From: Marinobacter vinifirmus
Lineage (GTDB): Bacteria > Pseudomonadota > Gammaproteobacteria > Pseudomonadales > Oleiphilaceae
Direction of reading: 5' to 3'
Assembly (NCBI RefSeq): GCF_002258215.1
Contig: NZ_NEFY01000004.1
Location: 248,001-312,000 of the forward strand
DNA: 64,000 bases
The stretch's first letter is position 1, and every line of letters begins with the position of its first letter. Shown here in pieces: positions 8,754-17,862 of the stretch. A model generated the notes under the pieces. That model had not been told where the DNA came from, made no database searches, and saw only the letters and a list, made by a program, of their open reading frames with translations. Position numbers and translations under genes: made by a program.

Positions 8754-9797
8754 TATCTCAACTTGTTCCAGAAATGCACGGATATCCTCGAAGGCTTCTT
8801 CGGCTTCTGGCAACAGCGGTGTGAAGATGTGCCACACATGCACCATGTTCTGCCAGGTGTGCAGTTCAACCGGTGAACCTTCAGCCCTGGCCTTGGCTGC
8901 ATAGCGGGTAGAGTTGTCCAGCAGCATTTCTGTGGAGCTGGCATGGATCAGCGTTGGCGGCAGGTTGTTCAGGTTGCCGCGCAACGGGGAAGCCACCGGG
9001 TTGGTGGGGGAAATCCGGAATGCCGCCAGTGTGCCCCACCAGAGCACCGGCAAAGGAATCTTGGAGAGCCCGCCAAACACCGGCCCCAGCAGGGGGTCGG
9101 TGCGGATGTTGTCGCGGTTGCTGGGGGCCGTCAGGGTGAGGTCTGTAGACGGCGACAGTGCCACTGCGGCATCCGGCTGGCGGATACCATTGTCCCGAAC
9201 CCAGGCAATCAGCGACAGGGTATGGCTGCCGCCTGCGGAATCACCAGCCACCACCATAAAATCTGCAGGTTCTTCACCGTCCGGGCCGTGGGCTAACAGC
9301 CACGTATAAGCCTGGCGGCAGTCACGGATGCCATCCATAAACCGGTGCTCCGGCATCAATCGGTAGTCGAGGGCGAAAACGGCGGCATTGGCCAGCTGCG
9401 AGAACCTGTCGGTAATCGCCCGGTGGCTTCGGGGGCTGCCGGCGGCCCAGGCGCCACCGTGGATATACAGAACCCGTCGGCGGGTGTCTACGCCCGGGGC
9501 GATAACCCATTCGCCCCTGGGCTGGTCGTTATGACGAATCTCTGAAGTTACTTCAACATCCTCACCCAGACTGTCCAGGTGATTCCTCAGGGCAATCAGC
9601 CTGGCTTTGCCTTTCAGTCCCTTTGATGCCCGGCCCATATCTTTAATGCGTGACAGCACCTCATCGTGAGCCGGATTGGGTGCGACTTCCTTCACTGCCC
9701 ACTCGTTGCCGTCAAATTCGGACAGGTCTTTGACCCGGAACAGCAGGAAAGTGGCAACAACAATCAGCGCGACAATGGCGAGCAAGGTCCAGAGCAT
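8727..9797 (-). CDS. Alpha/beta hydrolase, hormone-sensitive-lipase family
   Basis: 356 residues: one N-terminal membrane helix (WTLLAIVALIVVATFLLF), then an alpha/beta-hydrolase fold. The oxyanion-hole motif HGGAW and nucleophile elbow GDSAGG are those of bacterial esterase family IV; a C-terminal His lies in MVHVWHIF. These enzymes hydrolyse short to medium acyl esters. The anchor suggests it acts at the inner membrane. The long upstream distance to any same-strand gene implies its own promoter. Confidence 0.87.
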   Translation of the reverse strand: MLWTLLAIVALIVVATFLLFRVKDLSEFDGNEWAVKEVAPNPAHDEVLSRIKDMGRASKGLKGKARLIALRNHLDSLGEDVEVTSEIRHNDQPRGEWVIAPGVDTRRRVLYIHGGAWAAGSPRSHRAITDRFSQLANAAVFALDYRLMPEHRFMDGIRDCRQAYTWLLAHGPDGEEPADFMVVAGDSAGGSHTLSLIAWVRDNGIRQPDAAVALSPSTDLTLTAPSNRDNIRTDPLLGPVFGGLSKIPLPVLWWGTLAAFRISPTNPVASPLRGNLNNLPPTLIHASSTEMLLDNSTRYAAKARAEGSPVELHTWQNMVHVWHIFTPLLPEAEEAFEDIRAFLEQVEISKAAKGQL

Positions 9798-9947
9798 GGG
9801 TGTTCCTTTTCGGGGAGCAGTGGTTTTATTCTGTGGATCACTGAAATCCTAACACGGCAACTATCACATCCGTGCGTTGTGTTGCCATTGGCCGGGCGGC
9901 CGGGGTGCAGGGCAATGTTCGGGAGGCTTGCAGGAAAGGGGGCAGAG

Positions 9948-9972
9948 AAAAAGGGCCCGGCGAACCGGGCCC
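9948..9972 (-). terminator. Rho-independent terminator
   Basis: Leftward GC-rich hairpin: stem GGGCCCGG (9953-9960) with CCGGGCCC (9965-9972), loop of four bases, followed on the minus strand by five U residues (plus-strand A 9948-9952). It begins ten bases after the stop of the FilA-like gene. Confidence 0.85.
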
Positions 9973-9981
9973 AATCACGGC

Positions 9982-10851
9982 TTAGTCGTGGCCGTAGATA
10001 CGCATGCGGGTGTTCTGAACGGACAGGTTATCCAGTGTCAGGGAACCGATATTGGTGCCGCCAACCAGAACCTGGCCGATCTTCATGTCTGCATCGAATT
10101 GTTGCAGATCGATAGCCAGGGCTTCGTCGGTGCTGCCGAAACGCTGGTCTTTGTACACGTCCAGAGTTATGTCAGCAGCCGCGTCCAGTATACTGGGGCC
10201 ACTGCCTCCAGTCGCTTTGCCGGCAACTTTTTCCAGATAGGTGTTTTTGGTCATTTGCAGGTCGCGAATGCCAATGCCCAGGAAGTCAACGTCAACGTCC
10301 AGATCGGAGATGCCGATCTTGGTATCCAGGGTCAGCTTGTCCGTGGCGGTATCCACCCGGATGCCCACTTTGTTAAAGATACCGACCATGTTGAAGTTGC
10401 TTGCCAGCAATGTGGAGTCAGTGTGACCTTCCAGGGTCCACTGGCCAGTGCTGATCGCGAAGTCGATGGGGGCAGCGGTGATCGGCATGACGTCGATAAC
10501 GGCGTCGCCATCATCAGCAATGTCAATATTGATGGCAATGTTGTCAATCAGGTCGGTGTAGTTGACAAATGCACCCCATTCACCATCACGATTGATATCG
10601 ATGTCCTTGAACATCTCATCTTCCATACCTTCACCAGCACCGCCGATGCTGATGTCTTTAATGGCGAGGGAACCTTCATCGGTATAACGGAATTCGCCAA
10701 TGTTGACTTTGGTTTCCAGCTCGATAGTCACACCGGCCTGACCGGTGATGCTGCCCATCTGGGCGTCATCAATGGGTTTCAGGTCGGCCTGGGCCACAAA
10801 CGGGAGGCCTGCAATGGCCAGCACTAACGCAGATTTTTTCAGGCTTTTCAT
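9982..10851 (-). CDS. FilA/DUF6160-like exported protein
   Basis: 289 residues with a signal peptide (MKSLKKSALVLAIAGLPFVAQA) followed directly by LKPIDDAQMGSITGQAGVTIELE, the conserved start of the FilA/DUF6160 family; FilA is the putative pilin-related protein of the Acinetobacter fil locus. The rest is beta-rich with many Asp and Gly residues and lacks known motifs. AAAGGAAC is a good RBS. It lies downstream of a choice-of-anchor D protein on the same strand, separated by a strong hairpin, and ends at a clear terminator, so both are probably one transcription unit for surface proteins. Confidence 0.75.
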   Translation of the reverse strand: MKSLKKSALVLAIAGLPFVAQADLKPIDDAQMGSITGQAGVTIELETKVNIGEFRYTDEGSLAIKDISIGGAGEGMEDEMFKDIDINRDGEWGAFVNYTDLIDNIAINIDIADDGDAVIDVMPITAAPIDFAISTGQWTLEGHTDSTLLASNFNMVGIFNKVGIRVDTATDKLTLDTKIGISDLDVDVDFLGIGIRDLQMTKNTYLEKVAGKATGGSGPSILDAAADITLDVYKDQRFGSTDEALAIDLQQFDADMKIGQVLVGGTNIGSLTLDNLSVQNTRMRIYGHD

Positions 10852-10896
10852 TTCGTCGTTCCTTTTTTGGTTTTGTTTTCTCTTCTTTCCTGATTC

Positions 10897-10928
10897 GGGT
10901 TACAGCCGGCGGATACCGGCTGTAACCC
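10897..10928. other. 13-bp hairpin between two exported-protein genes
   Basis: Perfect stem GGGTTACAGCCGG (897-909 of this kilobase) with its complement at 10916-10928, loop of six. It sits between the stop of the choice-of-anchor D gene and the start of the FilA-like gene. There is no U tract on the minus strand, so an mRNA-stabilising or partially terminating role is as likely as full termination. A smaller hairpin (TTCCGG/CCGGAA) lies at 10930-10946. Confidence 0.6.
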
Positions 10929-10949
10929 TTTCCGGTCAAGCCGGAACTT

Positions 10950-12776
10950 TTAGAACTGAGGAGTCAGGTCCAGGTTGATGGTGTTGCCCGGGCCAGTCAT
11001 GAACTGGTTCAGCAGGCTGGTCAGCAGGCCGCAGTTTTCCAGCGCGCCCAGCTCGTAGACACCGCTTACGGTACCGCCAGTGGCCGGTGAGAAGTTGGAG
11101 CCCTCAACCGACTTCAGCTCGATGTTGATCGGATCGCGGGTCTGACACTCGGAACCACCACCAATGCGAATTGGCAGCCAGCCGATCTTGATAGCAACCT
11201 TGGGTACTTTCACATACAGCTGGGAGTTGGCAGTCAGCTTGCCGTTTACCAGGGAGCCGGTGGTTACCGCAGCCTGCTCGAATTCCACGTTGGCGGCAGC
11301 ATTGATCTTGCTGAACAGAACCTTGATGGAGAAGTTGCCGGAGGTTGGCTGAACTTCCAGGTCTGCTTCAAAGGTGCCGGCAGCCAGGTCGAGAAGGGTA
11401 GCGATAGAGCCAGTCAGGGGCAGGGAACCGCCGGTTGCCTTGATCAGTGTGGAGCCTTCCAGGCCCAACAGCAGTTCAATGGGGTCTGGGCCGCCGGTGC
11501 TTTCTTCATAAGACTCTGCGCGCACCGGAATGGTTACGGTGGTGTTTTCTTCGTCGCTGGAGTTCACGACCAGGGCCGCGCTATACACACCCGGTGCACC
11601 GGCAGCAAAGCTCAGGTCGACAGAGCAGCTGGCGCCAGCGGCAACCGTGGTGCAGTTATTGGTCTGCAGGAAGTCAGCGGCATTGGCGCCTTCCAGGACA
11701 ATGCTGTTGATTTGCAGGGCGGCATTACCGTTGTTGGCAATGGTAACCTGCGCGGATTCGCTGGTTCCGGACAGAACGCGACCCAGTTCGACCGATTCCG
11801 GAGATACCGAGATTTCCGGTGTCGGAGCCAGGGTGCCGCGGCCAGACAGGGCAACGTCGATGCTCGGGGTTTCGGCATCGGTAGACTCGATGGTCAGGGT
11901 TGCGCTACGGGTGCCATCGGTGCTTGGAGCAAAGGTGACATCAACCGCACAGGAAGCTTCCGGCGCAAGGCTGGAGCCACACTGGTTATTCAGGGTGAAG
12001 ACGTCAGCATCGTTACCACTGATGGCAATGTTGTTCAGGCCCAGGGCTGCACTGCCGGTGTTGGTGATGGATACGGACTGCTGAGCGCTCAGGCCGGCCT
12101 GTACCGCACCGAAGGCCAGTTCTTCAGCGCCTACGGTGATGCGCGGTGTTTCAACCACTTCACCACCCACGGTGATGGTTTGAAGCAGGTTGTCCTGGCC
12201 TGGCAACTGAACACAGTCAGTCAGGATTTCACCGATCGGAGCGGGCGCAATGGCGCCATTGGCGGTGCGCGCAGTCAGGTCCAGTTGCAGGGCGCCAACA
12301 CGGATGACCAGTTCGCCAATATCATCCTCTGTAACCAGGAATTCCGGAGACATGCCGGAGGCCGGAACATTGAATTCGCCTGAAGTTTCGGGAACAGGCG
12401 TGGGCGGAATGTCCAGCTTCACAATTTGTTCAACGGTTCTGCCTGCGGTCACAACACTGTTGTAACTGGTGGCAACGCCTTCGAGTGTGGCGGACTGAAC
12501 CAGTTTAAGACCGGTGCGGGCATCGTCATTGACCACGGTGATGGCATCAACGGTGAATGCGGGGATGGTGTCACCTACAGACACTACGGAAGGAATATCC
12601 GCGCTGATGGTAGCCCGGATGGGCTGGTCGCCAATCAGCGGGAATGGGCATTCAAAGGCCAGTTCGGTAGAGACCTGTTCGGCTGCCGCATTTGATGCAC
12701 CGCCGGCCATCAAGGCCGCCGCCGCAACGGCGGGACCGAGCTTGCGAACGCTCGTGTTGAGGTTCCTGAGTTTCAT
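10950..12776 (-). CDS. Choice-of-anchor D domain exported protein
   Basis: 608 residues from the ATG at 12776, chosen because AGAGGA precedes it and a signal peptide (MKLRNLNTSVRKLGPAVAAA...) then begins at once; an upstream in-frame ATG lacks these. Two tandem Ig-like choice-of-anchor D repeats of about 100 residues (roughly 215-325 and 325-430), each with a paired-cysteine NNQC/NNC...SC pattern and the SITNTGSAAL-type ASPM-SPD-2-Hydin core. The N- and C-terminal parts are beta-rich without known domain. A secreted or surface structural protein, first gene of a unit with the FilA-like protein. Confidence 0.82.
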   Translation of the reverse strand: MKLRNLNTSVRKLGPAVAAAALMAGGASNAAAEQVSTELAFECPFPLIGDQPIRATISADIPSVVSVGDTIPAFTVDAITVVNDDARTGLKLVQSATLEGVATSYNSVVTAGRTVEQIVKLDIPPTPVPETSGEFNVPASGMSPEFLVTEDDIGELVIRVGALQLDLTARTANGAIAPAPIGEILTDCVQLPGQDNLLQTITVGGEVVETPRITVGAEELAFGAVQAGLSAQQSVSITNTGSAALGLNNIAISGNDADVFTLNNQCGSSLAPEASCAVDVTFAPSTDGTRSATLTIESTDAETPSIDVALSGRGTLAPTPEISVSPESVELGRVLSGTSESAQVTIANNGNAALQINSIVLEGANAADFLQTNNCTTVAAGASCSVDLSFAAGAPGVYSAALVVNSSDEENTTVTIPVRAESYEESTGGPDPIELLLGLEGSTLIKATGGSLPLTGSIATLLDLAAGTFEADLEVQPTSGNFSIKVLFSKINAAANVEFEQAAVTTGSLVNGKLTANSQLYVKVPKVAIKIGWLPIRIGGGSECQTRDPINIELKSVEGSNFSPATGGTVSGVYELGALENCGLLTSLLNQFMTGPGNTINLDLTPQF

Positions 12777-12912
12777 GAGTTCGTCCTCTGTGTATCTTCT
12801 TTGTTGTAGTTGGGGTTGCAGACAACACCGATAAGGACTGCTCGATCGGACTTGCAAAGATCCCGTGCCATACGCGTTTACGCATGAATGCAGGGTTATT
12901 AGACGGGGAGTG

Positions 12913-12943
12913 GGTGCCGCCGGTCATTGCTGGTGGCGGCACC
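12913..12943. terminator. Hairpin downstream of the AraC gene
   Basis: Stem GGTGCCGCC (12913-12921) with GGCGGCACC (12935-12943). Followed on the plus strand by ATTTTTG, but no rightward gene ends here. On the minus strand, where the AraC gene ends 78 bases away, no U tract follows. It may be a bidirectional block between the two leftward genes. Confidence 0.4.
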
Positions 12944-13020
12944 ATTTTTGTCTTAAACGGAAATCAGGGTGGGTTATTGTTCAAACCGTGAACGGTGTCA
13001 AAACGGCCGGGGAACGCCGG

Positions 13021-14043
13021 TCACTTTTTACTGCGGGCCTGCCGGCGAATGTCGCCCGGGGTCAGGCCAGTCCAGGAACGGTAGGCTTTGGTGAAACCGG
13101 CCTGGTCACTGAATCCCAGTTTTTCTGCAATGGATTCCAGCGGCACATTGGTGTCTTTCAGGTACAAAGTGGCAAAGTTTTCCCGGATTTCGTTACGCAG
13201 TTCCCGGAAGGATGTGCCGGCGCTGGCAAGGTGCTGCCGCAATGTGCGGGGGCTGATCTCCAGGCGGCGGGCGATGTTCTCGGTGGTGCAGGGGCGCCCG
13301 GGCTGGCTCATGATCAGTTCCCGTACCTGCATAACGGTCTCGTCTGCTTCCCGGGGTGTCTCCCGGGCACCGTGCCGGGTCCTGGCCACCAGGAATTCCA
13401 GGCTGGCATCGTCTTTGCGAATCGGGGTGCCGTTCAGGGGCATGATCACCTGGCTGATGCCGGCATCGAATTCGAACTCGCTGTCTGGTGCCAGCAATTG
13501 CCAGTCTTCCTGGCTGGCTTTGCCCGGGAAGTCGAACTGGAAGGTGAAATGGCTGCATACCTGGGAGGAGACCCGGTGAATGCTGCCCATGTAGATCTTG
13601 GTCAGGCAGGGCCGAAGATCGCCCACTCCCCAGGTATCGATCAACCGGATGCGAATGGTGGAGCCGCTGGATTCCAGCTCCATATCCATCAGTGGCAAGC
13701 CCACCCGGAGGTATTGAACAATCATACTGACCAGGCGACGGGGATTTTCCTGGCCCAGCACGGCAAAGCCGAGCAAGCCGTGGCTGGGCAGGTCCAGCTG
13801 CTGTCCGAATTCGAAGGCGGCCCGTTCGTCGTGCATCAGCCAGTCGGCCTGGCGGAGCAGGAGCAGCACCTGGCTCATGGTTACGCTGGCATCGGGGTTG
13901 TTCAGAAGGTCGTCGGTAATGCCGGTTTCCGCCATGATGGCGTGGCGTTTAACGCCGCGGTTTTCCATAAACCGGATAAAACGGCGGGCATAGCGGGCCG
14001 AGATAATCGGCACCTCCAGTGCAAGGTTGTTCAACGAATCCAT
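13021..14043 (-). CDS. AraC family transcriptional regulator
   Basis: 340 residues: an N-terminal arabinose-binding-like domain of the OruR/ArgR-type (about 1-210) and a C-terminal double helix-turn-helix (about 235-335) with TENIARRLEISPRTLRQHL and the second HTH ending GFTKAYRSWTGLTPGDIRR. Proteins of this architecture often sense metabolites and activate neighbouring catabolic genes, but the neighbours here (exported proteins leftwards, a methyltransferase rightwards) do not reveal the inducer. Confidence 0.9.
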   Translation of the reverse strand: MDSLNNLALEVPIISARYARRFIRFMENRGVKRHAIMAETGITDDLLNNPDASVTMSQVLLLLRQADWLMHDERAAFEFGQQLDLPSHGLLGFAVLGQENPRRLVSMIVQYLRVGLPLMDMELESSGSTIRIRLIDTWGVGDLRPCLTKIYMGSIHRVSSQVCSHFTFQFDFPGKASQEDWQLLAPDSEFEFDAGISQVIMPLNGTPIRKDDASLEFLVARTRHGARETPREADETVMQVRELIMSQPGRPCTTENIARRLEISPRTLRQHLASAGTSFRELRNEIRENFATLYLKDTNVPLESIAEKLGFSDQAGFTKAYRSWTGLTPGDIRRQARSKK

Positions 14044-14124
14044 GTTTCCGTCTCTGTGCCGAGGCTGTGTACGGGGTTAGTATAGGCGCGGTGTTACGGT
14101 GGATATCCGGCAACGGGTCACAAA

Positions 14125-14853
14125 TTGGCCGCATGGCCGGATATGACAATGAAACTTCAGACAGGTTTGTCTCCCATGATTTCAGGTGGTGCCACAGCAT
14201 CCAATACAGAGTTGTCCGAGTGCTGTTCGGTTTGTGAGAGCCGCACACTCGCACCGTTTATGGAGGTAGAAGGCAAACTTTACCTGCGTTGTGGCACTTG
14301 CCAGGCAACCCTGATGGCGCCGGGGTTCTACTTGTCTGAGCAGGAGGAACGGGCTGTCTACCAGTTGCACGATAATCAGCCAGAGGACCCGGGCTATCGA
14401 AAGTTTCTGTCAAAGCTTGTCGGGCCTCTACTGGCAAAGCTTTCCCCGGGCGCCCACGGGTTGGATTTTGGCTGTGGTCCCGGGCCCGCGCTGGCTAGCA
14501 TGTTTGAGGAGGCTGGCTACCCGATGGCGGTTTACGATCCCTTCTTCAGACCAGAAAGGGAAGTGCTGAACCAGGCCTATGATTTTGTGACCTGTACCGA
14601 AGTCGTGGAACACCTGCACCAGCCTGCCCAGGTATTCAGACAGCTCGATACCTTGGTAAAGCCCGGAGGCTGGCTGGGTATCATGACCTGTTTTCAGAAC
14701 GCTGATGACCGCTTTGCCACCTGGCATTACCGCAGAGACCCGACCCACGTGGTGTTCTACCGGGAAGAAACCTTTGCCTGGCTGGCCGCACATTTCGGCT
14801 GGGAGCTGGAGGTGCCGAGAAAGGATGTGGCGCTGTTCCGAAAGCGGGCCTGA
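14125..14853 (+). CDS. Class I SAM-dependent methyltransferase
   Basis: Up to 242 residues. An N-terminal zinc-ribbon-like pair CSVC...CGTC (about residues 34-56) precedes a Rossmann methyltransferase domain with motif I LDFGCGPGPAL and the acidic strand end AVYDPF. Methyltransferases with such N-terminal Cys clusters often act on sugars or tRNA. No convincing RBS decides the start; ATG codons at 14143, 14149 and 14176 are alternatives and the last still leaves the Cys cluster intact. Convergent with the PA2778 gene (six-base gap). Substrate unknown. Confidence 0.82.
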   Translation: MAAWPDMTMKLQTGLSPMISGGATASNTELSECCSVCESRTLAPFMEVEGKLYLRCGTCQATLMAPGFYLSEQEERAVYQLHDNQPEDPGYRKFLSKLVGPLLAKLSPGAHGLDFGCGPGPALASMFEEAGYPMAVYDPFFRPEREVLNQAYDFVTCTEVVEHLHQPAQVFRQLDTLVKPGGWLGIMTCFQNADDRFATWHYRRDPTHVVFYREETFAWLAAHFGWELEVPRKDVALFRKRA

Positions 14854-14859
14854 CCCGGT

Positions 14860-15876
14860 TCAAGGCGCCTCGGCGGGACATTGGGGAATGGCCGGGCATT
14901 GCTGCGTGGCGTTTTGGATGGGGCCGGGCAGGTTGTCTGCTGTAGTGTTGAAGCGGTCAGGGGCAAGGGCGCCGGCGCAGCCCCGGGCGTTCCCGGCTGT
15001 TTCAGGGCAGTCATTGGCCGCCAGGGCATAGGCCAGGTTGTTCCAGCTTTCAGGGGCTTGCGGGAATAGCTTCACAGCTTTCAGAAAGTGCTCGATCGCT
15101 TGTTGCGGCTGTTGTTGCGCATAGGCCAGGTTACCCAGTGCCATGATCGGGGCAGAGTGTTCGGGCCAGCGTGTTTGCGCGGTCTGGTAGGCCTCCCGTG
15201 CCGCACGGCTGTGACCGGTGGTTTCCAGGTCATGGGCGGCCCTCAGCCAGGGCAGGGGCTCGGCGGTTGCCGGTAACGTGTCCGGTGGCAGGATCACCAC
15301 GGCCCACCGTTCAGCCCGGTTCCAGGTGGCGTGAAAGGCTTTGTAGGGCATCCGGTAATGCTGGCGGGTATCGGTGTTCAGTACCAGCTCCTCCTCCCGG
15401 GCGTCGTAGCCCACCACCACGGCAAAGTGCCATTGCGGCCACCAGTTGAAGCGCAGGTTCTGCATGACCAGTACCGGGTTGCCCGCCGCAACTTCCGCCA
15501 GTACGGCATCAATTTCCGGTTGCAGTGGATACACCACCATATTGTGGGAGCGCGCCCCGGCAACCATCTCCACCTGCAACGAGCCTTCCCGGCCGGGAAT
15601 GTACACCAGCTCTTTCAGGATGTCCGGATCGGTGGACAGCCCCTGACTGTTAAGCATGGTGGCCAGCGAGGCCGGGCCACACTGGTACTTTTCCTGGGGA
15701 TAGAAGGGCACTTTCTCCAGCAAGGTGGACGCGGGCTCCAGCAAGGCGGACGCGGGCTGTGCATCATTGTTGGTGGCTGATGGTTCGGGCCAGGGCGGGG
15801 TAGTTGCGCAGCCGACCAGCAGGACCAGGCCCGTGAGGGCCATCAACCTGCTGAAACCGGCGAGCTTCCTGAGCAT
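14860..15876 (-). CDS. PA2778-family cysteine peptidase lipoprotein with TPRs
   Basis: 338 residues. Lipoprotein signal with lipobox Cys23 (LVGC). A C39-like peptidase domain follows: catalytic Cys66 in YQCGPASLATML, His in WPQWHFAVVVGYD, Asp in LNTDTR. The C-terminal part has at least two TPR-like helix pairs (GNLAYAQQQPQQAIEHFLKA). Family PA2778 is nearly always next to a PA2779-family gene, as here (11 bases downstream of it). Known as a conserved pair in pseudomonads; the substrate is not established. The last 50 residues are Cys- and Pro-rich (AIPQCPAEAP) and look poorly conserved. Confidence 0.88.
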   Translation of the reverse strand: MLRKLAGFSRLMALTGLVLLVGCATTPPWPEPSATNNDAQPASALLEPASTLLEKVPFYPQEKYQCGPASLATMLNSQGLSTDPDILKELVYIPGREGSLQVEMVAGARSHNMVVYPLQPEIDAVLAEVAAGNPVLVMQNLRFNWWPQWHFAVVVGYDAREEELVLNTDTRQHYRMPYKAFHATWNRAERWAVVILPPDTLPATAEPLPWLRAAHDLETTGHSRAAREAYQTAQTRWPEHSAPIMALGNLAYAQQQPQQAIEHFLKAVKLFPQAPESWNNLAYALAANDCPETAGNARGCAGALAPDRFNTTADNLPGPIQNATQQCPAIPQCPAEAP

Positions 15877-15887
15877 GGCTCGGTGGT

Positions 15888-16289
15888 TTACCGGATACAG
15901 TTAATGAACGAGAAGAGATCGGTGGCGCACAGCATGTCGGTGATGATGAACACCAGCAGGAACAGGACGATCACACCGACAACCCCTTCACCGGTGGGTG
16001 CTTCGGCCAGTTGCTGCTCGAAGTCTGCCAGTTCGGCGGGGGTCAGGTTCTGGATGCGCTCGGCCACCTGGTCTTCACTGACACCAAGCTCGGACAGCTT
16101 TTCTTTCACTTCCTGCTGTTCCAGCATCTCCAGCAGCTGTTGCCGGTCGAGCTCGGTCTGTTGTTGCTGGATCAGCTCACCGGTGCCCACCATGCCGGCG
16201 TGGGCAGAAACGGAGAAGGTGGTGGCAAAGGCCATCAGCAGGGCCATCACCAGAGAAAACTGCTTGGTGTAACGTCGCATGGCGTTCAT
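15888..16289 (-). CDS. PA2779-family membrane protein
   Basis: 133 residues: signal-like N-terminus, a Gln/Glu-rich amphipathic middle (QQQQTELDRQQLLEMLEQQ) likely coiled coil, and a C-terminal membrane helix (GVVGVIVLFLLVFIITDML). Matches the PA2779/DUF6627 family by layout and by its partner, the PA2778 peptidase just downstream. AAAGGAG six bases before the ATG is a strong RBS. It is the first gene of the pair. An attractive guess is that the middle region is a substrate or regulator of the PA2778 peptidase, but this is inference. Confidence 0.85.
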   Translation of the reverse strand: MNAMRRYTKQFSLVMALLMAFATTFSVSAHAGMVGTGELIQQQQTELDRQQLLEMLEQQEVKEKLSELGVSEDQVAERIQNLTPAELADFEQQLAEAPTGEGVVGVIVLFLLVFIITDMLCATDLFSFINCIR

Positions 16290-16327
16290 TACAGACTCCT
16301 TTCTCAGTTGTTTACAAAGACACTAGT

Positions 16328-16348
16328 TTGAACTGTGTCGCTGTTCAA
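16328..16348. promoter_or_regulatory. Inverted repeat upstream of PA2779 gene
   Basis: TTGAAC, nine bases, GTTCAA; a 6+6 dyad 39 bases upstream of the PA2779 start, in the short gap before the phospholipase D-like gene. Placement fits an operator, but arms this short can arise by chance. Confidence 0.3.
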
Positions 16349-16381
16349 CATACAAAACGTTCACCAAGAAGAAAGGGTTCC

Positions 16382-17827
16382 TCAGAAAGTGGAAAGCCCT
16401 GTGGCTTCCATCACCCGGTACTGCCAGTAACGGAACCTGGACGCTTCCTGCCAACTTGCCCACGGCAGGCTGAGTACCGGATTGCTGTCCGGGCCATGGT
16501 TCCAGTGCAGCTCGAAGTAATCAGTCGCCTTAGTGGCAACGGGGTGGTCGGCCGGGAGCTGCACCCATGCGTTGGATTCCAGGTTCAGGTCGTCCAGGTT
16601 GCGCCGGGTGAAGTTGGCAGAGCCCAGCAGCATTTCCTGTTGGCCATCGCTACGCGTTCGGATCAGCAGCTTGCTGTGGCACTGCTCCCCGCGGGTGTTA
16701 CACCAGCGGACAGCAACTCCTGCCTGGTTCAACTCGTTAGCCGCCGGGCGGTTGGGAATGCCGTTCTTCTCGTGGCCGAAGGCGTCTTTATTGGCATCCA
16801 GCAACAGCCGGACGCTCACGCCCCGCTGCTGAGCAGCTATCAGGGCTTCGATGATGGGGCGGTGGGAGAGGTAGAACATGGCCATGTCGAGGCTTTCCCC
16901 GGGCTGGCTCTGGTCAATCATCGCCAGGGCCTTGTCCCGGATGGCGGATTCAGTGAGTACCTGAATGCTGCTGCCGGATTCCTGGTGTTCGCCGGCCATG
17001 GCTTCCAATGTGTTGATCCAACGGTCAATTGTGGTGGTATCTGCGCCGGACATCTGCATAACCGCGCGTTCGCTGCGAACCACATCGGTGACTGCCGGGC
17101 CATTGAAGGCCAGGGCGGTGTTGCTGTGTCGGCTGCTGCCATCGTGGGGGTTGGCGGAGGTGATCACAGCACGGAAGCGATCTCCCTCGTCGGCAACCAG
17201 TACCTTGCGATGGTTGGCCTTGAAGTTGGGCAGGGCCAGATAGCTGCGAACGGTGGCGGGCTCCGTGCCCAGTGCGTTGGGCAGCCAGCCACCATCGGGG
17301 TTGTTGCCCAGCCACTGGCAGCAGAGCCGCCATAAGGATGACCAGGCCGGGTTGCTGTCCCGTAGGGGTTCCAGCCGGGTGATGACCAGTTGAATGCCCG
17401 CATTTTCGAGGGCTTCGAACAGCGTCGATCGGGTGCCGCCGTAAAAGGTGTTAAGCGGGTCTGTGATGACCACAATGTCGATGCCGGGCTGCGATTGCTT
17501 TCGGGTAATCAGCGCATCGACGGTCTGCTGTGCCAGGGGCCGTAATCCCTTGTCTTCGGGGCCGGTACTGTTGAACAGGAACATATCCAGCAGGATGAAT
17601 GTTTCGGCCTGCCCGATCAGCCGGAACATCTCGTCGAAAATTTCGTGGTCCAGTTCGGAGCGGCCATCAGGGAAGTGCAGCGTGGTGTCGGTCAGCAGTT
17701 CAGGCGCTTCGAGGGGCAGAACATCGCCCTGGTAGGCAAGGCCGGCCGGCAAGGGCTTGTGGGTGTGCCATAGCCCGAGGCTGACCAGGATCAATAACAG
17801 GGCTGCGGCGAGTAACTTCATTGTCAT
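16382..17827 (-). CDS. Phospholipase D-like domain protein
   Basis: 481 residues with an N-terminal membrane helix (KLLAAALLLILVSLGLW) and two PLD-like halves. The first HKD motif is complete: H206, K208, D213 in HRKVLVAD, followed by the SANPHDG segment. The second has H384 and K386 (HSKLLIRT) with GSANFTRRN, but Thr stands where the motif Asp is usual. Enzymes of this fold exchange phosphodiester bonds in lipids (cardiolipin synthase, PLD) or nucleic acids. Membrane anchor and length suggest phospholipid processing, but the altered second motif leaves activity uncertain. Confidence 0.82.
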   Translation of the reverse strand: MTMKLLAAALLLILVSLGLWHTHKPLPAGLAYQGDVLPLEAPELLTDTTLHFPDGRSELDHEIFDEMFRLIGQAETFILLDMFLFNSTGPEDKGLRPLAQQTVDALITRKQSQPGIDIVVITDPLNTFYGGTRSTLFEALENAGIQLVITRLEPLRDSNPAWSSLWRLCCQWLGNNPDGGWLPNALGTEPATVRSYLALPNFKANHRKVLVADEGDRFRAVITSANPHDGSSRHSNTALAFNGPAVTDVVRSERAVMQMSGADTTTIDRWINTLEAMAGEHQESGSSIQVLTESAIRDKALAMIDQSQPGESLDMAMFYLSHRPIIEALIAAQQRGVSVRLLLDANKDAFGHEKNGIPNRPAANELNQAGVAVRWCNTRGEQCHSKLLIRTRSDGQQEMLLGSANFTRRNLDDLNLESNAWVQLPADHPVATKATDYFELHWNHGPDSNPVLSLPWASWQEASRFRYWQYRVMEATGLSTF

Positions 17828-17862
17828 GGCAGCATCATTCCTTTGAGTGTGGGGCGCCTGGC

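Noticed and set aside
12852..12868. Second sigma-54-like site upstream of the choice-of-anchor D gene
   Set aside because: TGGCAC and TTGC are present on the minus strand but seven bases apart; RpoN requires five.
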